Below, piece after piece: positions 46,094 to 57,624 of a stretch of DNA of 64,000 nt (positions are counted from its first letter, which is position 1; each line of letters starts with the position of its first letter). Both the position numbers and the translations under genes were made by a program. The notes beneath the pieces were generated by a model. It was given only the letters and a program-made list of their open reading frames with translations, did not search any database and was not told where the DNA came from. Source of the DNA: Girardinichthys multiradiatus (Eukaryota > Chordata > Actinopteri > Cyprinodontiformes > Goodeidae); the NCBI RefSeq assembly GCF_021462225.1, contig NC_061805.1, positions 31,017,958 to 31,081,957 of the forward strand, in the 5' to 3' direction.

Positions 46094-48612
46094 ATGGAGT
46101 TTGGTGAAGAGTCGTCGCCTGCTCTGGCCTTCGAGAAGAACGCCTTTGAGCTCACTGTCGAAGATGTGTATGACATTTCCTACGTGATCGGCCGAGATTT
46201 GTTAAAAATAAGCAGCACCGGTGAAGAAGTGTCGGATTTACAGTTCAGGATAGTCCGAGTCCTGGAGATGTTTGAAACGCTGGTGAACAAGTACAATCTT
46301 TCTGTAGAGGAGCTGAAAATGGAGCGGGACAACCTGAAGGCAGAGCTGGACAGGATCATCAAGGAGGGCTCTTCCTCATCCGGGCAGAGTGCTGTGAGCT
46401 TCATCCTGCGATTCAAGCTCTTGTTTGGAGACATGTAGCAAGGTTTAATTGCTTCGTCTCTGTCCCAGCAGCAGACTGGAGCAAATCAGCTGGTGGTGGA
46501 CCTGAATGACCCTAACAGACCACGCTTCACCATGCAGGAGCTGAAGGAAGTCCTGCAGGAGAGGAACCAGCTGAAGGCTCAGCTCTTAGTGGCTCAAGAG
46601 GAGCTTGAGCTATATAAGAGGTCACCAGACAGGATGTTTAATTAAAACCCTTTACTTCAGATTCAGTTATCCCTTCTCCACCAATGCACATTAATGTTGA
46701 TCAATTATTGTTTAGTTGCATTAGGGGCACCAGAAACGGCTTATTATGGTGTAATCCCACACAGGGCAGCCACTGAAAAACAGCTGTCAACAGTTTTGTA
46801 AAAATCTGCAAAAAACTGGTATGAGATTCTCTCAGTATTATTACTTTAAATAGAAACACAGCAGGTTAAGCATATTTACATGAGCGACCTCTGAAAAGGG
46901 AAAAAAATGTCAATTGCCTATATATAAAAAGGCAACAGTTACCCCCAAAGCTGCTAAAATATACAAATTATGTAGTATTACAGTTATTACAGTAATACAG
47001 TATTACAACTAAGAGCTGCACAATATATGTAAAATACTGCAATCACAATTGTGATGTATTATTTGGTAGGTTATTATATTTCAGGCTCCCTATATTCATT
47101 GTCTGCATGCCAATGATAAGTTTGACCATTTGGATGGACCCTCTCTGTCCTCGAAGTCAACAGCTTTAGAAGAAGAAAGCCTAAAGCTCACGAAGAAATG
47201 AAAACCAGATGATGAAAAGTTAAGAGAAACTTGTCTGAAAAAAAAATCCTCATTGCAGTGCTGTATATTATCACAGTTGAATATATCTATTTAATCGTTA
47301 TTTTAATTCATACTGGAGATTTAAACAACTTTTGCAGGTGGTTTATTCTACAGTTTTTCAATGGGTTTTTGGGCAAAACAATATCCCCTTTTTGCTGTTT
47401 TTTCTCTTTAACTATAGTGAACTGATATTATCTGCTACGTTAGTCACACTATCTGCTCAGGAAGATACTTCAGTCAGCTGCTTAACAGACATGCTTAGCT
47501 TTTGCAGGCTTTCTAATTAAAGCCTGACCATGATATAAATATCTGCAGAAACCTGAATAGTAGGAAGTTTTTCAAGTGGCTTAACTTTGATAATTGTTTT
47601 TAAATCTAAAGTGGTCTACAAACTTTAACAGTGACCATGAATCTGTCCATTTTCCTGCAGTGGGATTCTGCCTCAGTCTGAACCCGCCATGGTTGATGTA
47701 GATCTGGATCCACCAGCAGCCACAGAGAACAGCAGTTCATCCACAATAAATGAGAAGACAACTATAGGAAAACTGTAAGTAACAAGCTGTTTAGAGCTAA
47801 AAAGAAAAACATATCATGCCAGAATCAGGTTTTACTATCACAGGTTAAGCGTAAAGAATTTAAAGTTGGTTTTTTTTGCTGCGGTCACATGACGCTGAAG
47901 CGAAGATAACAGGGAGATTATCCTTACACCCGTTCTCCTGTCCGCTAATGATGTACTTGTGACCCTGTGCAGTCATGCTGATGCAGAGGATGTTTGTGTG
48001 AGGAGTGAGTGAGGCTGCTGTCAGTATTTACAAGTTGCTGCGACTTGGATTTGAGCGCCTGTCATACATTAGCCCGCTCTTCCAGTGACAGGGTTTCTAC
48101 GCACTCCTTAAATCAAGACTCCATACTTTTCCCAACTCAAACTCCTGGAATTCTCAGTTTCTAGGTTTGTCTTTAAGGGCCATTAGTGTAAATACAAGAC
48201 TTCCTCTGTCATTATTGCAGGCTTTTTTCAGCTTTAAATATAAAATTGATTATTGCCATAACCAGCTTTCCGAATATTGTGCAGCACTAATATGCACAGC
48301 ATGAATCCCTGACATTTGAAAGATAAAATTCTACTAAATATTGCTTCCAAGCAGTCCTTTGCAATTGCAGCATTTCACACACACTGATATGGCAATGAAA
48401 ATTGAAAATGTATATAAAAACACAAACTCAATGGAGGGATGGATAGCTAGATGGATTAATGGTTGGATTGAAGGATGAATGGATGGAAATAAACTGTTTT
48501 TCCATGCTTCTTCAAATCTGAAAAATACTGCACAGGAGCTGTGCATGAAACACACAACATAAACTAACTCTGGCCTATTTCTGTTTGTAGATTTTCTTTC
48601 AGGAGAAAATGA
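46094..48612 (+). CDS. rilpl2: RILP-like protein 2
   Basis: Small paralogue of RILPL1. In mammals it binds phospho-Rab8/Rab10 through RH2 and myosin Va through RH1, and acts in ciliary and vesicle traffic. Exons: 46094-46393, 46469-46620, 47661-47774 and 48591-48612; all junctions keep phase and give 195 residues (human 211). RH1 reads ELTVEDVYDISYVIGRDLLK and LQFRIVRVLEMFETLVN. RH2 reads DLNDPNRPRFTMQELKEVLQ, with Arg-117 and Arg-119 around the phospho-Rab site. The C-terminus IGKLFSFRRK resembles the mammalian end. The ATG at 46094 is preferred over one 42 bases upstream in the same frame because homology begins after it; the upstream one would add MNFSRGFKESIRVV. The exon 2 acceptor is a triple AG (cccagcagcag), and its donor (ag|gtcacc) is weak. 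Confidence 0.93.
46621..47660 (+). other. rilpl2 intron 2, nothing recognised
   Basis: A 1.0 kb AT-rich intron following a weak donor. No repeat core or extra exon was recognised. Confidence 0.5.
48431..48487. repeat. Degenerate ATGG/GGAT microsatellite
   Basis: About 57 bases of imperfect four-base repeats (ggatggatagc, gaatggatgg) in the last intron of rilpl2, about 100 bases before the terminal exon. Confidence 0.75.
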
Positions 48613-48936
48613 AAGGAATCTTTCAGAAGATCTCATCATTTAATGAGGCAAATGGGATTTATCTGCACAATTTCCAACCACTTTTGTAATTATTGTTTAC
48701 ATATATGTCAGTCTAACAATACTATGCACTGTCAGTTTTAACCTAAGATGATTTTTGGTGTTATAATGCTACAGCAGCTGAACTATGGATTATTTGTAGG
48801 TAACTTGGAGGATAACTGGAATGTATTATGTTTTTCTCTTTGTATTTTTAAAAATGCATTTTTACTTATCTAAATTAAGCCTTGAATAATAATGTTTAAT
48901 AAGTAAACATCAAGACATTATGCATAGATCCTGGTA

Positions 48937-49072
48937 AATAAAAGATGGCCCCACCAAGCCACTGTTGTCACCAAAACAATCTGGATTTTATTTGTTTATG
49001 CTGGATGTTGGGGGATTTTTGTTATTGGACTATTGCTCCCACATGATGTGTGATATGTAAAGTGAAAATAAA
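48937..49072 (+). terminator. rilpl2: Two poly(A) signals after rilpl2
   Basis: AATAAA at 48937-48942 and 49067-49072 lie 325 and 455 bases after the rilpl2 stop. Either could end the transcript. The second is followed by a fragment resembling a Tc1 terminal repeat (tacaaaagtattcacacct, about 49113). Confidence 0.55.
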
Positions 49073-49850
49073 AGCAGGATTGCTAAATGTTGAAACCTTA
49101 AAAGTACATTATCTTACAAAAGTATTCACACCTGGATAGTGTGCACCTTGTGTCACTGAGATTCCTTACTCATTCTGGTTCTCAGCTCCCCATACTTAGA
49201 ATCAACTACACACTGATCTTCAACTGAAAGCTCTGTGGAGATTATTGCAGTCTGCCACATTTGTGTGATCAGTGTCTTTACTGTAGATTGTATTTCTTTA
49301 TTGGTTTTATTAATGTAAGTGTGCTGCTGCCTTCACGGCCAGGTCTCTTATAAAAAGTTCAATACTTTAAATTCTTATATCAGCCCATCAGTTTAGCTTA
49401 AATATATACAATTAGACTCAAAGGTTTTCATACGCCTGATAGCTTTAGACATAGTCATATTTAATAAATTAGAACATGCGTTCTGATTAGACTCATTTGT
49501 CAGATTAAAAGTGCCTTTCTAAAATGACAACCTTTAAGCAGGTATGAAACATACATTTCACTAAGCCCACATTTCTGCATTAAAAAGTTTTTTGTATTGA
49601 TCTGATGTATTTTAATCTTAAATGTCTTGTTTTCATTAGCTGTAAGTGAAAAATGATAATTCAGACAAATACAGGCTTTAAACATAATTCTGTGTGTAAA
49701 TAGTCTATATAATGTGTTTTACTTAATGAATTATGTTACTGAAATAAATGAACATTTCAGTAATATAAAGTATTGAATATGACTGTAAATTATTTCCAAT
49801 CAACCAATAAGTTTGTTTCTGGAAGTAATGGGATAGGCAGCTCTCCAAAG
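49073..49850. other. Convergent intergenic space between rilpl2 and kmt5a
   Basis: Apart from a short piece resembling the terminal repeat of the Tc1-type family (about 49108-49140), no feature is recognised. The two neighbouring genes point toward each other here. Confidence 0.5.
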
Positions 49851-49859
49851 ATATAGCAG

Positions 49860-50153
49860 TGTAAAAGGCGTATTGATTAAAGTTTTAGCTACAATTTTAT
49901 TAAAAAGAAAAGCTCAAAAAATATATACACCTCTGTCAATAATCATTTGAAAACATTCTTTGACAATAAAGTAATCAAACCCTCCAATTGCTGAGCAGTT
50001 TTTTCCATGTTGCCACTGGTATTTATTTTTATTTAGTTCTTTGGTGATGAACTCCATGTCCTTGAGGTTGGAAGGCCTCCATGCCATCACCATAATATTA
50101 AGCTCCCTCCAAAGACTGTTTATCAAATGTTGGTTGTGACACCGACGGTTCAC
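49860..50153 (-). mobile_element. Tc1-type transposase 3' fragment
   Basis: On the minus strand an 80-codon open stretch reads SLWRELNIMVMAWRPSNLKD and then FITKELNK, matching the C-terminal part of Tc1 transposases (LWREL..RRPSNLKDLE..KEEW). It lies downstream of the kmt5a coding end and may be part of, or just beyond, the kmt5a 3' untranslated region. Confidence 0.7.
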
Positions 50154-50373
50154 CCCAGAACAATATTACTTACAGCCAATAGAAAAGAAATATTGGTAAA
50201 ACCAAAATATTACTTTAAAGCCAAATCTGCCAGCGGTATGAATAACCTAAATACAACGACTTAAGTATTAAAGAAAAGAAAAAACAGCAGCCCTAAAGTA
50301 TCAAAAGATCGTTGTATCCTCCAGATTGTCTTCAGCATTCATCACACTACAGCTGGAATAAAACCTCAACTGT

Positions 50374-50379
50374 TTTATT
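50374..50379 (-). terminator. kmt5a: Candidate poly(A) signal of kmt5a
   Basis: AATAAA on the minus strand (tttatt on the plus) about 260 bases after the kmt5a stop codon. Another minus-strand AATAAA occurs near 50022 inside the Tc1 fragment. The choice is not decidable by eye. Confidence 0.4.
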
Positions 50380-50636
50380 CCTCAGTATCCAGCTCAGGTA
50401 ATTTACAATAGCCAGAATAGCATTCACACCCCACAATGCATTTAGAAAAATATAAAAACAATAAAAAAAAGCACATTTTAAATAAAAATAAAAAAAAACA
50501 CTTCCAAGTATTGAACCTTAGAGATTCACTTCAGGCATGTTAAGACATCACAGAAAAGTATTTTTTTAAAGGCTTTTTATGTACCGCTTGCATATGCAGC
50601 GACTGACAACAGTTAGCATCCAGTGTGATCTAGCTT

Positions 50637-53600
50637 TCAGTATTTGAGCCAAGGGTGCGCAGAGATGGATGCTTTACTCCGATCCCCGTAGTCATAGAGC
50701 AGCTCCTCCTCCGCGTTGATGTCTTTGGATGCCACCAAGATCAGATGAGGTTTCCCATCAATGGGGTGCAGCCTCGTCTGGCAGTTTCCGCTTTTACTGT
50801 GGTTCACCAGTCGCCCAAGACGGTCTGTTTCCGTGGTAGCATCTATGCTGTAAAGCAAAGAAAAATCTTAGGCTTCAACAGCCCGCAGGTCTTGTAATTT
50901 ATTGGTGTTACTTCGACCTACCAGTACGTTTTAGACCAATACTGGAAGTAGTACATGTAACAGCCTGTTTCAGGGTCCTCGGCATACTGGGCCTCTCTCT
51001 TTTTGGCCTCAGCCAGTTCCAGCAGTTCACCATGGTACTCCACAACAAAATCTCCCTTTTTGAAACCTTTGACAGCAAATACTCCTCTTCCTTTTCCCTC
51101 TATGTCTTTGACCTGATGACATTCAAATGTCTGATGTTTTATTGGTCTGGCAAGGATTTTACTTTGTCACTGTATAAATATAAAATTGTGCCAAACAAAT
51201 GGATATCTGCATAAAGTATTTGGTACAAAAAGAAAAATTGTCATGTTACCTTCATTCCTTCTTCAGTGCCATTCTTTAAAAGGTCATCAATGTGTCTGTG
51301 CTCTTCACTCTGACAATTAGATCAATGTTTTACTCAAAACTACAAACAAAAACTAGCATTTTTGCTCATAATTAAAACCATGCTTATTTTTTCCCCTCAT
51401 ACAAACCTTTATCTCCGTTTTGGTTTTTCTGCTACTTCTCCTGATGGGAAAATAATCTGTGACCTTTCTGTTTTGAAGAGCTTTGTTCTCCACCCTGCAG
51501 AGAAAGGCATTGTGATTGTTCAACCGGCTGTGAGTGTGCATCGGTATCTTGGCAAGTAATGTTGATGTGATGAACTCACGTTTTTGCTCCAGGCATGCAG
51601 CCGGTTTTACGTCGAGGCTTAGCTGCTGGAACTACAGGATCTGCAGCAGGTTTGTCATCTGATTTTGCACTGGACTCTTTTTGCTTCTCAGTGCCTTGCT
51701 TTTTTGTCTTGCTTTCGCCCGACCCTTCAGGTTTCTGCTCTTTGGAGCTACGGCTCTCAGACTTCGTTTTATCGGTTGTGTCTGAGGTGAGAAGGAAAGA
51801 AGAATAAGAGAACCTGCCTCAGAAGTATTCAAAGCCTTTTTACATGTTTAACATTAATCAAACCTTTATTGGGATTTTGTGTGATGGAAAAACACAACGA
51901 ACATATATGAAGTGGAATGAAAACCACACCAAGGCTCAATATTTTTGGGCCATGCATTTGTATTCAGTTCCACTGAGTAAATACTTTGTAGAAACACTTT
52001 TCAGCCAATGATGGCTGCAGATCCATTGGGGTCATCTCTCTACTAGCTTTGCTAAGCTTGACACTGAGATTTTTGCTAATTTTCTTTGCAAAATATATGA
52101 AGCTCAGTTAGCTTGGACGCATCTGAACAGCAATTTTCTGATTCTAGTCTCAAATCTTCTACAGCCTCTTGCAAGTTTTCTTCCAGTCTTGTGTTGTGTT
52201 TAGCTCTCTCCATCTTCCCATCAACTCTGACCAGCCACACTCCCCATGCTAAAAAAAAAAAAGCATCACCACAGCATGATGCAGCCACCATCATGTGTCA
52301 CTGTGTGGATTGTGGTGCATGGCACCATGCAGTGTTAGTTTACCACCTTCTAACACCATGGTCAAAAAGTTCTTCTGATCTCATATTCTTGCCACAGATT
52401 GGCAGAGAATACAGCCAATAGTTGCCTCAACAGATTTTCCCACCCAAGCTGTCGATTTCTACAGCTCCTCCAGAGTTACCAAGGGCATCTTCCATGGCTT
52501 CTCTGATTAACTTTCTACCTGTCAGGCCTGTCAGTTTAGGTGTCTTGTTAGCTTTGTAGAGCCATACCCTTCTTCAAGATGCCGTTTGTTCTTCAGTGTT
52601 CTCCTGCAAACCTCTGAGACCTTCACAGAAAAGCTGTATTTTTGCTGAGGTTAAATTACACACAAGGGAACTCTATTTACTAATTAGATGACTTCTAAAA
52701 GCAGCTGATTTAAGTGGATTTTATTTACAGGTAGCAGAGTAAAATGGGTTAAATACAAATACATCCCAAACGTTCAGACTATCATTTGTAAAAGAAATTG
52801 GAGAAAAACATGTGTGCACTACGTTGTGTTGGTCTTTCACAAAAACCCTTGTGGTTGTAATAAGACAATCTGCAGATCAAGATCAAGGGCTGTGAATATT
52901 TCTGCAAGGCACTGTTAACGTCATGTTTTTCTTCTCGAAAGTGGCAAAGTTCCTGGTTGGTCTCTTGGATACTCACCTTTCTTCAACTTTGACAGATCAG
53001 GATTAGTTGCATCAGAATCATTCACCTCCTGGATCAGCATGCTGGAACTGTCGCTTAGCGGGGATCTGGGTTTACCTGGACTGCGTAGACTCTGGAGAAC
53101 TGACTGTACTTTGCCCACACTTTCCTGCAAAAACATATGTTGATATTATTCAGATAAAACCAAGTTAAAAAACTAACAGGGCCAAAGAAATGCAAGATTA
53201 TACTTTGGAAGACCTAAAACCTTGTAGCTGGCTGATCTTTTACGAAAGCTGCTGAAGCTCAGCACGTTTTAAAAGCAGAAACCCCACAGCACATCTCTGC
53301 AACCAAATTAAAACAATATGATTTACTATAATGGGTGTATTTTATAACATTCCAATTATTGGAAAAAAGAACAATTTCTGATACTTGGTTAGAAAAACAG
53401 ATCTTGAATGCTTTGCAAAGTGGAGAACTTTCACAAAATCTGTTGCAATGTAAACTTAACCATTTTTATTTCAATAAATCAATGAGCTTTTTTGCATGCT
53501 CACTATTGCTTGATAAATGTAACATTAACTTTTTTTTATTTTTGTACATCTAAAAATCATATTGACATTAAATTGCCAACATGTACACAAGAAAAAAAAA

Positions 53601-54752
53601 GTAAAGCAAAAACCAAATATGAATAAATCTTTAGCCCAGCAACGATTCATATATAGTATACTTTGAATGTTCTTCCTTTGAATTTTAATGTTAATTTAGA
53701 CTTTGCTACCTAGTGGAGCACCATGGGTAATTCAGGATATTTGTTGTAATTTCAGAGCCAGTGTGGATGCTGATCTTCTGAAAATATATCAAATTGTGAA
53801 GCCTGAGCCTTAAATTCTTTAATTTCTTGGCTAATTCTGGTCCATTTGGACATGTAAGTTACAGTATTTGTTCTAATTGTTTTATTACATGTCTGTACAG
53901 CATTTCTGCCTTGTAGGCTTGTTCCAACAGTCATGGAAAACTCAATCCATCACCTGAAGCGTGGCCGCTCCTGGATCTCAGTACATCAAGTACAAATTTC
54001 TAATCGCAATGCTTGAATATAATAGACCCAAAATGGCATTTAATTTACATTACACTAAAAGTTAGAAAATATGGTGATTGTTCAGGGCAATCAGTTTAGA
54101 ATAGCCAGCTTTCTGTTTTAAAAGAAAGTCTGGAAATTCAATTATTTTTTTATACTCAGTTTTATTTATTTATATATATACCGGCAACCTTTCTATTTAG
54201 CACTGACCAAACCCTGCTGACTAATGTTACACATAATTTCTTATAACATAGACCTTATATTGTTCAATGGCAGCGGGAGGCAGTGTATTTTATATAGCTT
54301 TATGTTATCTAAACCGAGTTCTTGGCCACGGAGAAACTAATTTGTAACAGAAAGTACGAGTAGTCAAAAAAAACAAACAAAAAAACAATTGGTCGTTTAT
54401 ACGTGTTGACAAACAGTGTATAAAACACAGCTGACATACCTTGTTAGTTTGTGGCTTGTTTTCCTTTGTCTCAGCTTGTGAGGTAGCTGTATTTTCAGCA
54501 TTCTCGCCTGGTGTTTTTCCCGTTTTTAGCGCATTTTTCTTCCCTTTACCTACATGAGAACATTCAAAAATAATCATTTTAGTTTAATTCACGCAGAACT
54601 GTACAAACGTCCTTCAGTTTTATGCACAAAACAGCGTTTCTCTTCTTGTTTTAATATAGCAGCATTCGCTGCCAGCTACACTACTTTCTCTATTTAGCAC
54701 ATTTCACAGCCGCATTGCTCAAGCAATAGTGAAAAAATTAACCTTTAGCCAT
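50637..54752 (-). CDS. kmt5a: Histone H4 lysine-20 monomethyltransferase KMT5A (SET8)
   Basis: Nuclear enzyme that transfers one methyl group from S-adenosylmethionine to H4K20, needed for S-phase control and mitotic chromatin. Exons on the minus strand: 54752-54743, 54549-54440, 53124-52977, 51781-51580, 51494-51407, 51309-51250, 51112-50922 and 50847-50637. All seven junctions keep phase and give 339 residues (human about 352). The N-terminus MAKGKGKKNALK is basic. Residues 158-176 hold the PIP-box/degron segment QNRKVTDYFPIRRSSRK that links family members to PCNA and CRL4-Cdt2. The SET domain runs from about 207 to the end: GKGRGVFAVKGFKKGDFVVE, RLGRLVNHSKSGNCQT (NHS at 285-287), and ELLYDYGDRS (Tyr-321, Tyr-323). 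A further short exon could be missing between exons 2 and 3, since the mammalian GQSKIY block was not found. Confidence 0.95.
51820..52917 (-). mobile_element. Tc1-type element with terminal repeats in a kmt5a intron
   Basis: The left end reads cagaagtattcaaagcctttt and the right end gaatatttctgcaaggcactgtta, recognisable as the two inverted ends of the family also seen at 23.1-24.1 kb. Inside, on the minus strand, is the VTHDGGCIML-like block (about 52290) followed by a G/V-W-L-V segment, with stops. About 1.1 kb. It fills almost the whole intron between the third and fourth coding exons of kmt5a. Confidence 0.8.
53125..54439 (-). other. kmt5a intron 2, nothing recognised
   Basis: 1.3 kb, AT-rich. 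I searched it by eye for a missing N-terminal kmt5a exon and saw none with matching phase and homology. Confidence 0.45.
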
Positions 54753-54924
54753 CTCAGTGCCCAGAATATCGTCCAAAATGAATTTATGTCTTATAAATGC
54801 GGCCCTTTGTGTCGAAGACGTCTTTGGAGAATTTGTTTTAACGTAAGCATAGAAGAAATATCAAACCACAGCAGTGTAGCGTTGAACACAGTATGGAGGA
54901 TTTAAAAATGCTGGTATCCTTCTT

Positions 54925-54981
54925 ATTGGCTAGTTTAATCAGAGAGGCGGAACGCGTGCGTCAGAGCAGTTTTCTCATTGG
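54925..54981 (-). promoter_or_regulatory. kmt5a: Two CCAAT boxes upstream of kmt5a
   Basis: On the minus strand CCAAT occurs at 54929-54925 and again at 54981-54977, about 175 and 225 bases before the kmt5a ATG, in a segment with CG-rich patches (ggcggaacgcgtgcg, 54946-54960). A TTTAAA, one permitted form of a cell-cycle homology region, lies just downstream at 54901-54906. Paired NF-Y sites with a CHR are usual in promoters of G2/M genes, which fits KMT5A. This is inference from motifs only. Confidence 0.4.
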
Positions 54982-55421
54982 CCACAACTGTTTTGTACAC
55001 AGTATAATGTTGTATCTCGACAATTAACTACCCGGCGGTTCAATGCTACCCCTATAAAAAATGTTTTAAGAGGAACGCAATAGATAAATAAAATAAATAA
55101 ATACTTAGAACATAAAAAAGTATTTTTTTTTCTTATAGAAATGTTGAAGAATTGGAGAGAAAACACAATTAAAACAACTTTAACCAAGATGTGGTGACAG
55201 AATGTGGACTATCTGAACACGAACCATTTTAACCGGATTTTAATAAAAGTGAGATCAATAAACAATAAGCTTTTAGTGACATCTAGTGGTAGTAGTAGGT
55301 ACTTTAGGTGGTCACAAAAAAATCTAATAACTAATCATTAGATTGATAAATCTGAGTAAATAAGTGCATTAAATAATGACAAAGGATTTGTAACAGAGTT
55401 TTAGAAAGAATAAAAATTCTG

Positions 55422-55427
55422 TTTATT
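55422..55427 (-). terminator. mtrfr: Poly(A) signal of mtrfr
   Basis: AATAAA on the minus strand (tttatt on plus) about 45 bases after the mtrfr stop codon. A short trailer is implied, leaving roughly 0.5 kb to the kmt5a promoter. Confidence 0.55.
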
Positions 55428-55471
55428 TCATTAGCTTTAGATTACATTAAATTATCCACACAAACATTTTA

Positions 55472-57624
55472 TTAAACGGTGTCATCTCCAGGTTTAGTGT
55501 CTGCAACCAAGGCTTCTTTAAACAGTCTTTTCCTCTCCAAGTTCTCATTCGCCCTCTTCCGTTTTTCTTGTTTCCTCAACACAGATTCTTTCTTCTTCAC
55601 CATCAGTTCACTGAGTTCTCCCTTATACGCCACATCAAGTTTCTCTCTCATAATGTCCCGGGCACGCTTTCGGTTTATATCCACAGATCTGGTCTGATGA
55701 CACTGCAGGGGGGGGGAAAGAATAAAAGGCAAAAGTTATAAAAACACAACTTTGGCTCCAAGCCAATTAAGTGTTGAGGTACATGTGCTTTCCAACGATA
55801 TTTCCTAAATTACATTTCAAATATAATATTGTACTTTTTGTTATTGTAATAATGTATATTAAATATGCTTGAAGTTTTACAGCAATCAGTTAAAAATTTT
55901 ACTTTTTATATCCTGTCTACTTCTCAATTAATGAGTTTGAGGATTTGTCCTTCACATATTTTCTTTGTTGTGAGTGTTCTGCAAAGATTGTGATTGGTTA
56001 ATTTCTGAATTTAGGAACTCAAAGCAACCGATTGATAAAATAGTTGGTCTTTTCAGAACATATTTTTAAACCTTCAACTTGGAGACATGCCTTCTGACCC
56101 CTTCTTTTATCTTTTGCACACTGCTTGGGTTTGGTTATTATCTTGTCCCAAGCACAAGGTAACAACATGACATCCAGCTCAGCAGTATTTAGCAGAAGGA
56201 GAAAAAATGGTTTTAGCTTCCTTCAAAAGTTCAAATTATTAATTTTATTTATGTCTTTTTTGTTTATCCTTTTTATCTATTTTATTTTTATCTCTTTTCT
56301 GGAGTGGTTGGAGTCAGATATTGATACACATAATGTCCAAAGTCTTCAGTAATACTATGTATAACAATAAGGTACTGCTTTTGCACTCAGAATTAATAAC
56401 AATGTACAAGTAACAAGTATATTTAGAAGCTTCATCATCAAAATAAAAACATTCATCACTCCCCACCTTGACCTTTCTAGAAGAAATAGTAAGAAATCAC
56501 AACTCAGGGGGGGCTTGAGATTCTGGCATTTTCTAGTAATATTAGGGACTGCTTCCAAGCTTCCTTAGAATACAAATCTAGCAAGTTAAGTTGTACAATA
56601 TTGATGGGGGAACAGCAAAAAGCCTGTTTGAAAGCTTAGACATAATCTATTAATTTTCAGTTTATGGTAATCCAAGTGGATAAACAGATTGTATGGAACA
56701 CCAAGTCTGCAGAATAAATTTGATCCTAATTTCTCAGAGATTTGTGTAACATGATGGTAAGAGTACACTTATTTATTGTAAATAGGAATGCCCATAAATG
56801 CTAGTTTTTTAGAGAGAAGTTTTAGGTCTACTCTCAGATATTAAAGGAGTGAAGCTGAATCTACATCCTAAAATGTGATTTTTGAGATTTTTCTTGCTAA
56901 AAGTATTTTAACTCGTGAAAATCTTTTTATATTGTCTAAAATACAGACTTTGAAGATAACGAATAAATACCCCACATTTAAAAAGATGTTGGCAAAATAT
57001 TTGCGTTCTTTAAAATGCAAAAATTTAATTGATAATAAATTCTGTTTATTTTCTTTCTACAAGCACGCCTACTTCCACTGTATAGTGTTGCAGTTTAAAA
57101 CAATTATGAAAACTGTGTAACCGTCATTATTTATGAAAACAGACTTTAAAACTTAACTCAGAAACAGGCAGCTAGAAGTGATGAAAATGTACTTTATAGA
57201 TAACAAAGCAAACTTTGACAGACAGAAAGCATAACAGCTGAGTCTTAAAAGTGAGTTTATCAAGTGTAAGTATCTGATTTACAAAATCAAATATTTTATT
57301 GGTTTGAAAAACACAAGAGTGAAGCTCTACCTTCACCACAATCCCGGTGGGGACGTGTTTGAGCACCACACAGTTGCTGGTTTTGTTAGTAGCTTGTCCA
57401 CCGGGCCCAGATCCTCTCACAAACTGCTCTTCAAGTTCATCCTCCAAAAGGACTGGAAGATCCAGCAGGTCCTTCTTACCAACAGCCACGACCCATGAGG
57501 GTGCAGGCGGAGTCAGTCTGAACAGCGGAGGGAGACCTGGAGCAGTTCTCCACATGAACCACCTGGATACTCCCAGCATGCGGCTGGTGAACGGGAGGAG
57601 CGATGACATCACATTACGATTCAA
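55472..57624 (-). CDS. mtrfr: Mitochondrial translation release factor in rescue (C12orf65)
   Basis: Class-I release-factor-like protein that frees peptidyl-tRNA left on split large mitoribosomal subunits, with MTRES1 as partner in mammals. Two coding exons on the minus strand, 57624-57331 and 55702-55472, join in phase 0 and give 174 residues (human 166). The first 45 residues are rich in Arg, Ser and hydrophobics without acidic residues (SRMLGVSRWFMWRT), as expected of a mitochondrial targeting peptide. The catalytic GGQ lies at 75-77 in GSGPGGQATNKTSNCVV. Exon 2 begins CHQTRSVDINRKRAR and ends in a long basic helix (KQEKRKRANENLERKR), the family's RNA-binding tail. The ATG at 57624 is chosen; a second Met at codon 6 (MSSLLPF) could also serve. 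Confidence 0.95.
55703..57330 (-). other. mtrfr intron 1, nothing recognised
   Basis: 1.6 kb intron, AT-rich. Open stretches occur on both strands but show no conserved block. Confidence 0.5.

Noticed and set aside
50655..50897. Plus-strand open frame over the last kmt5a exon
   Set aside because: Antisense shadow of the SET domain exon on the minus strand.
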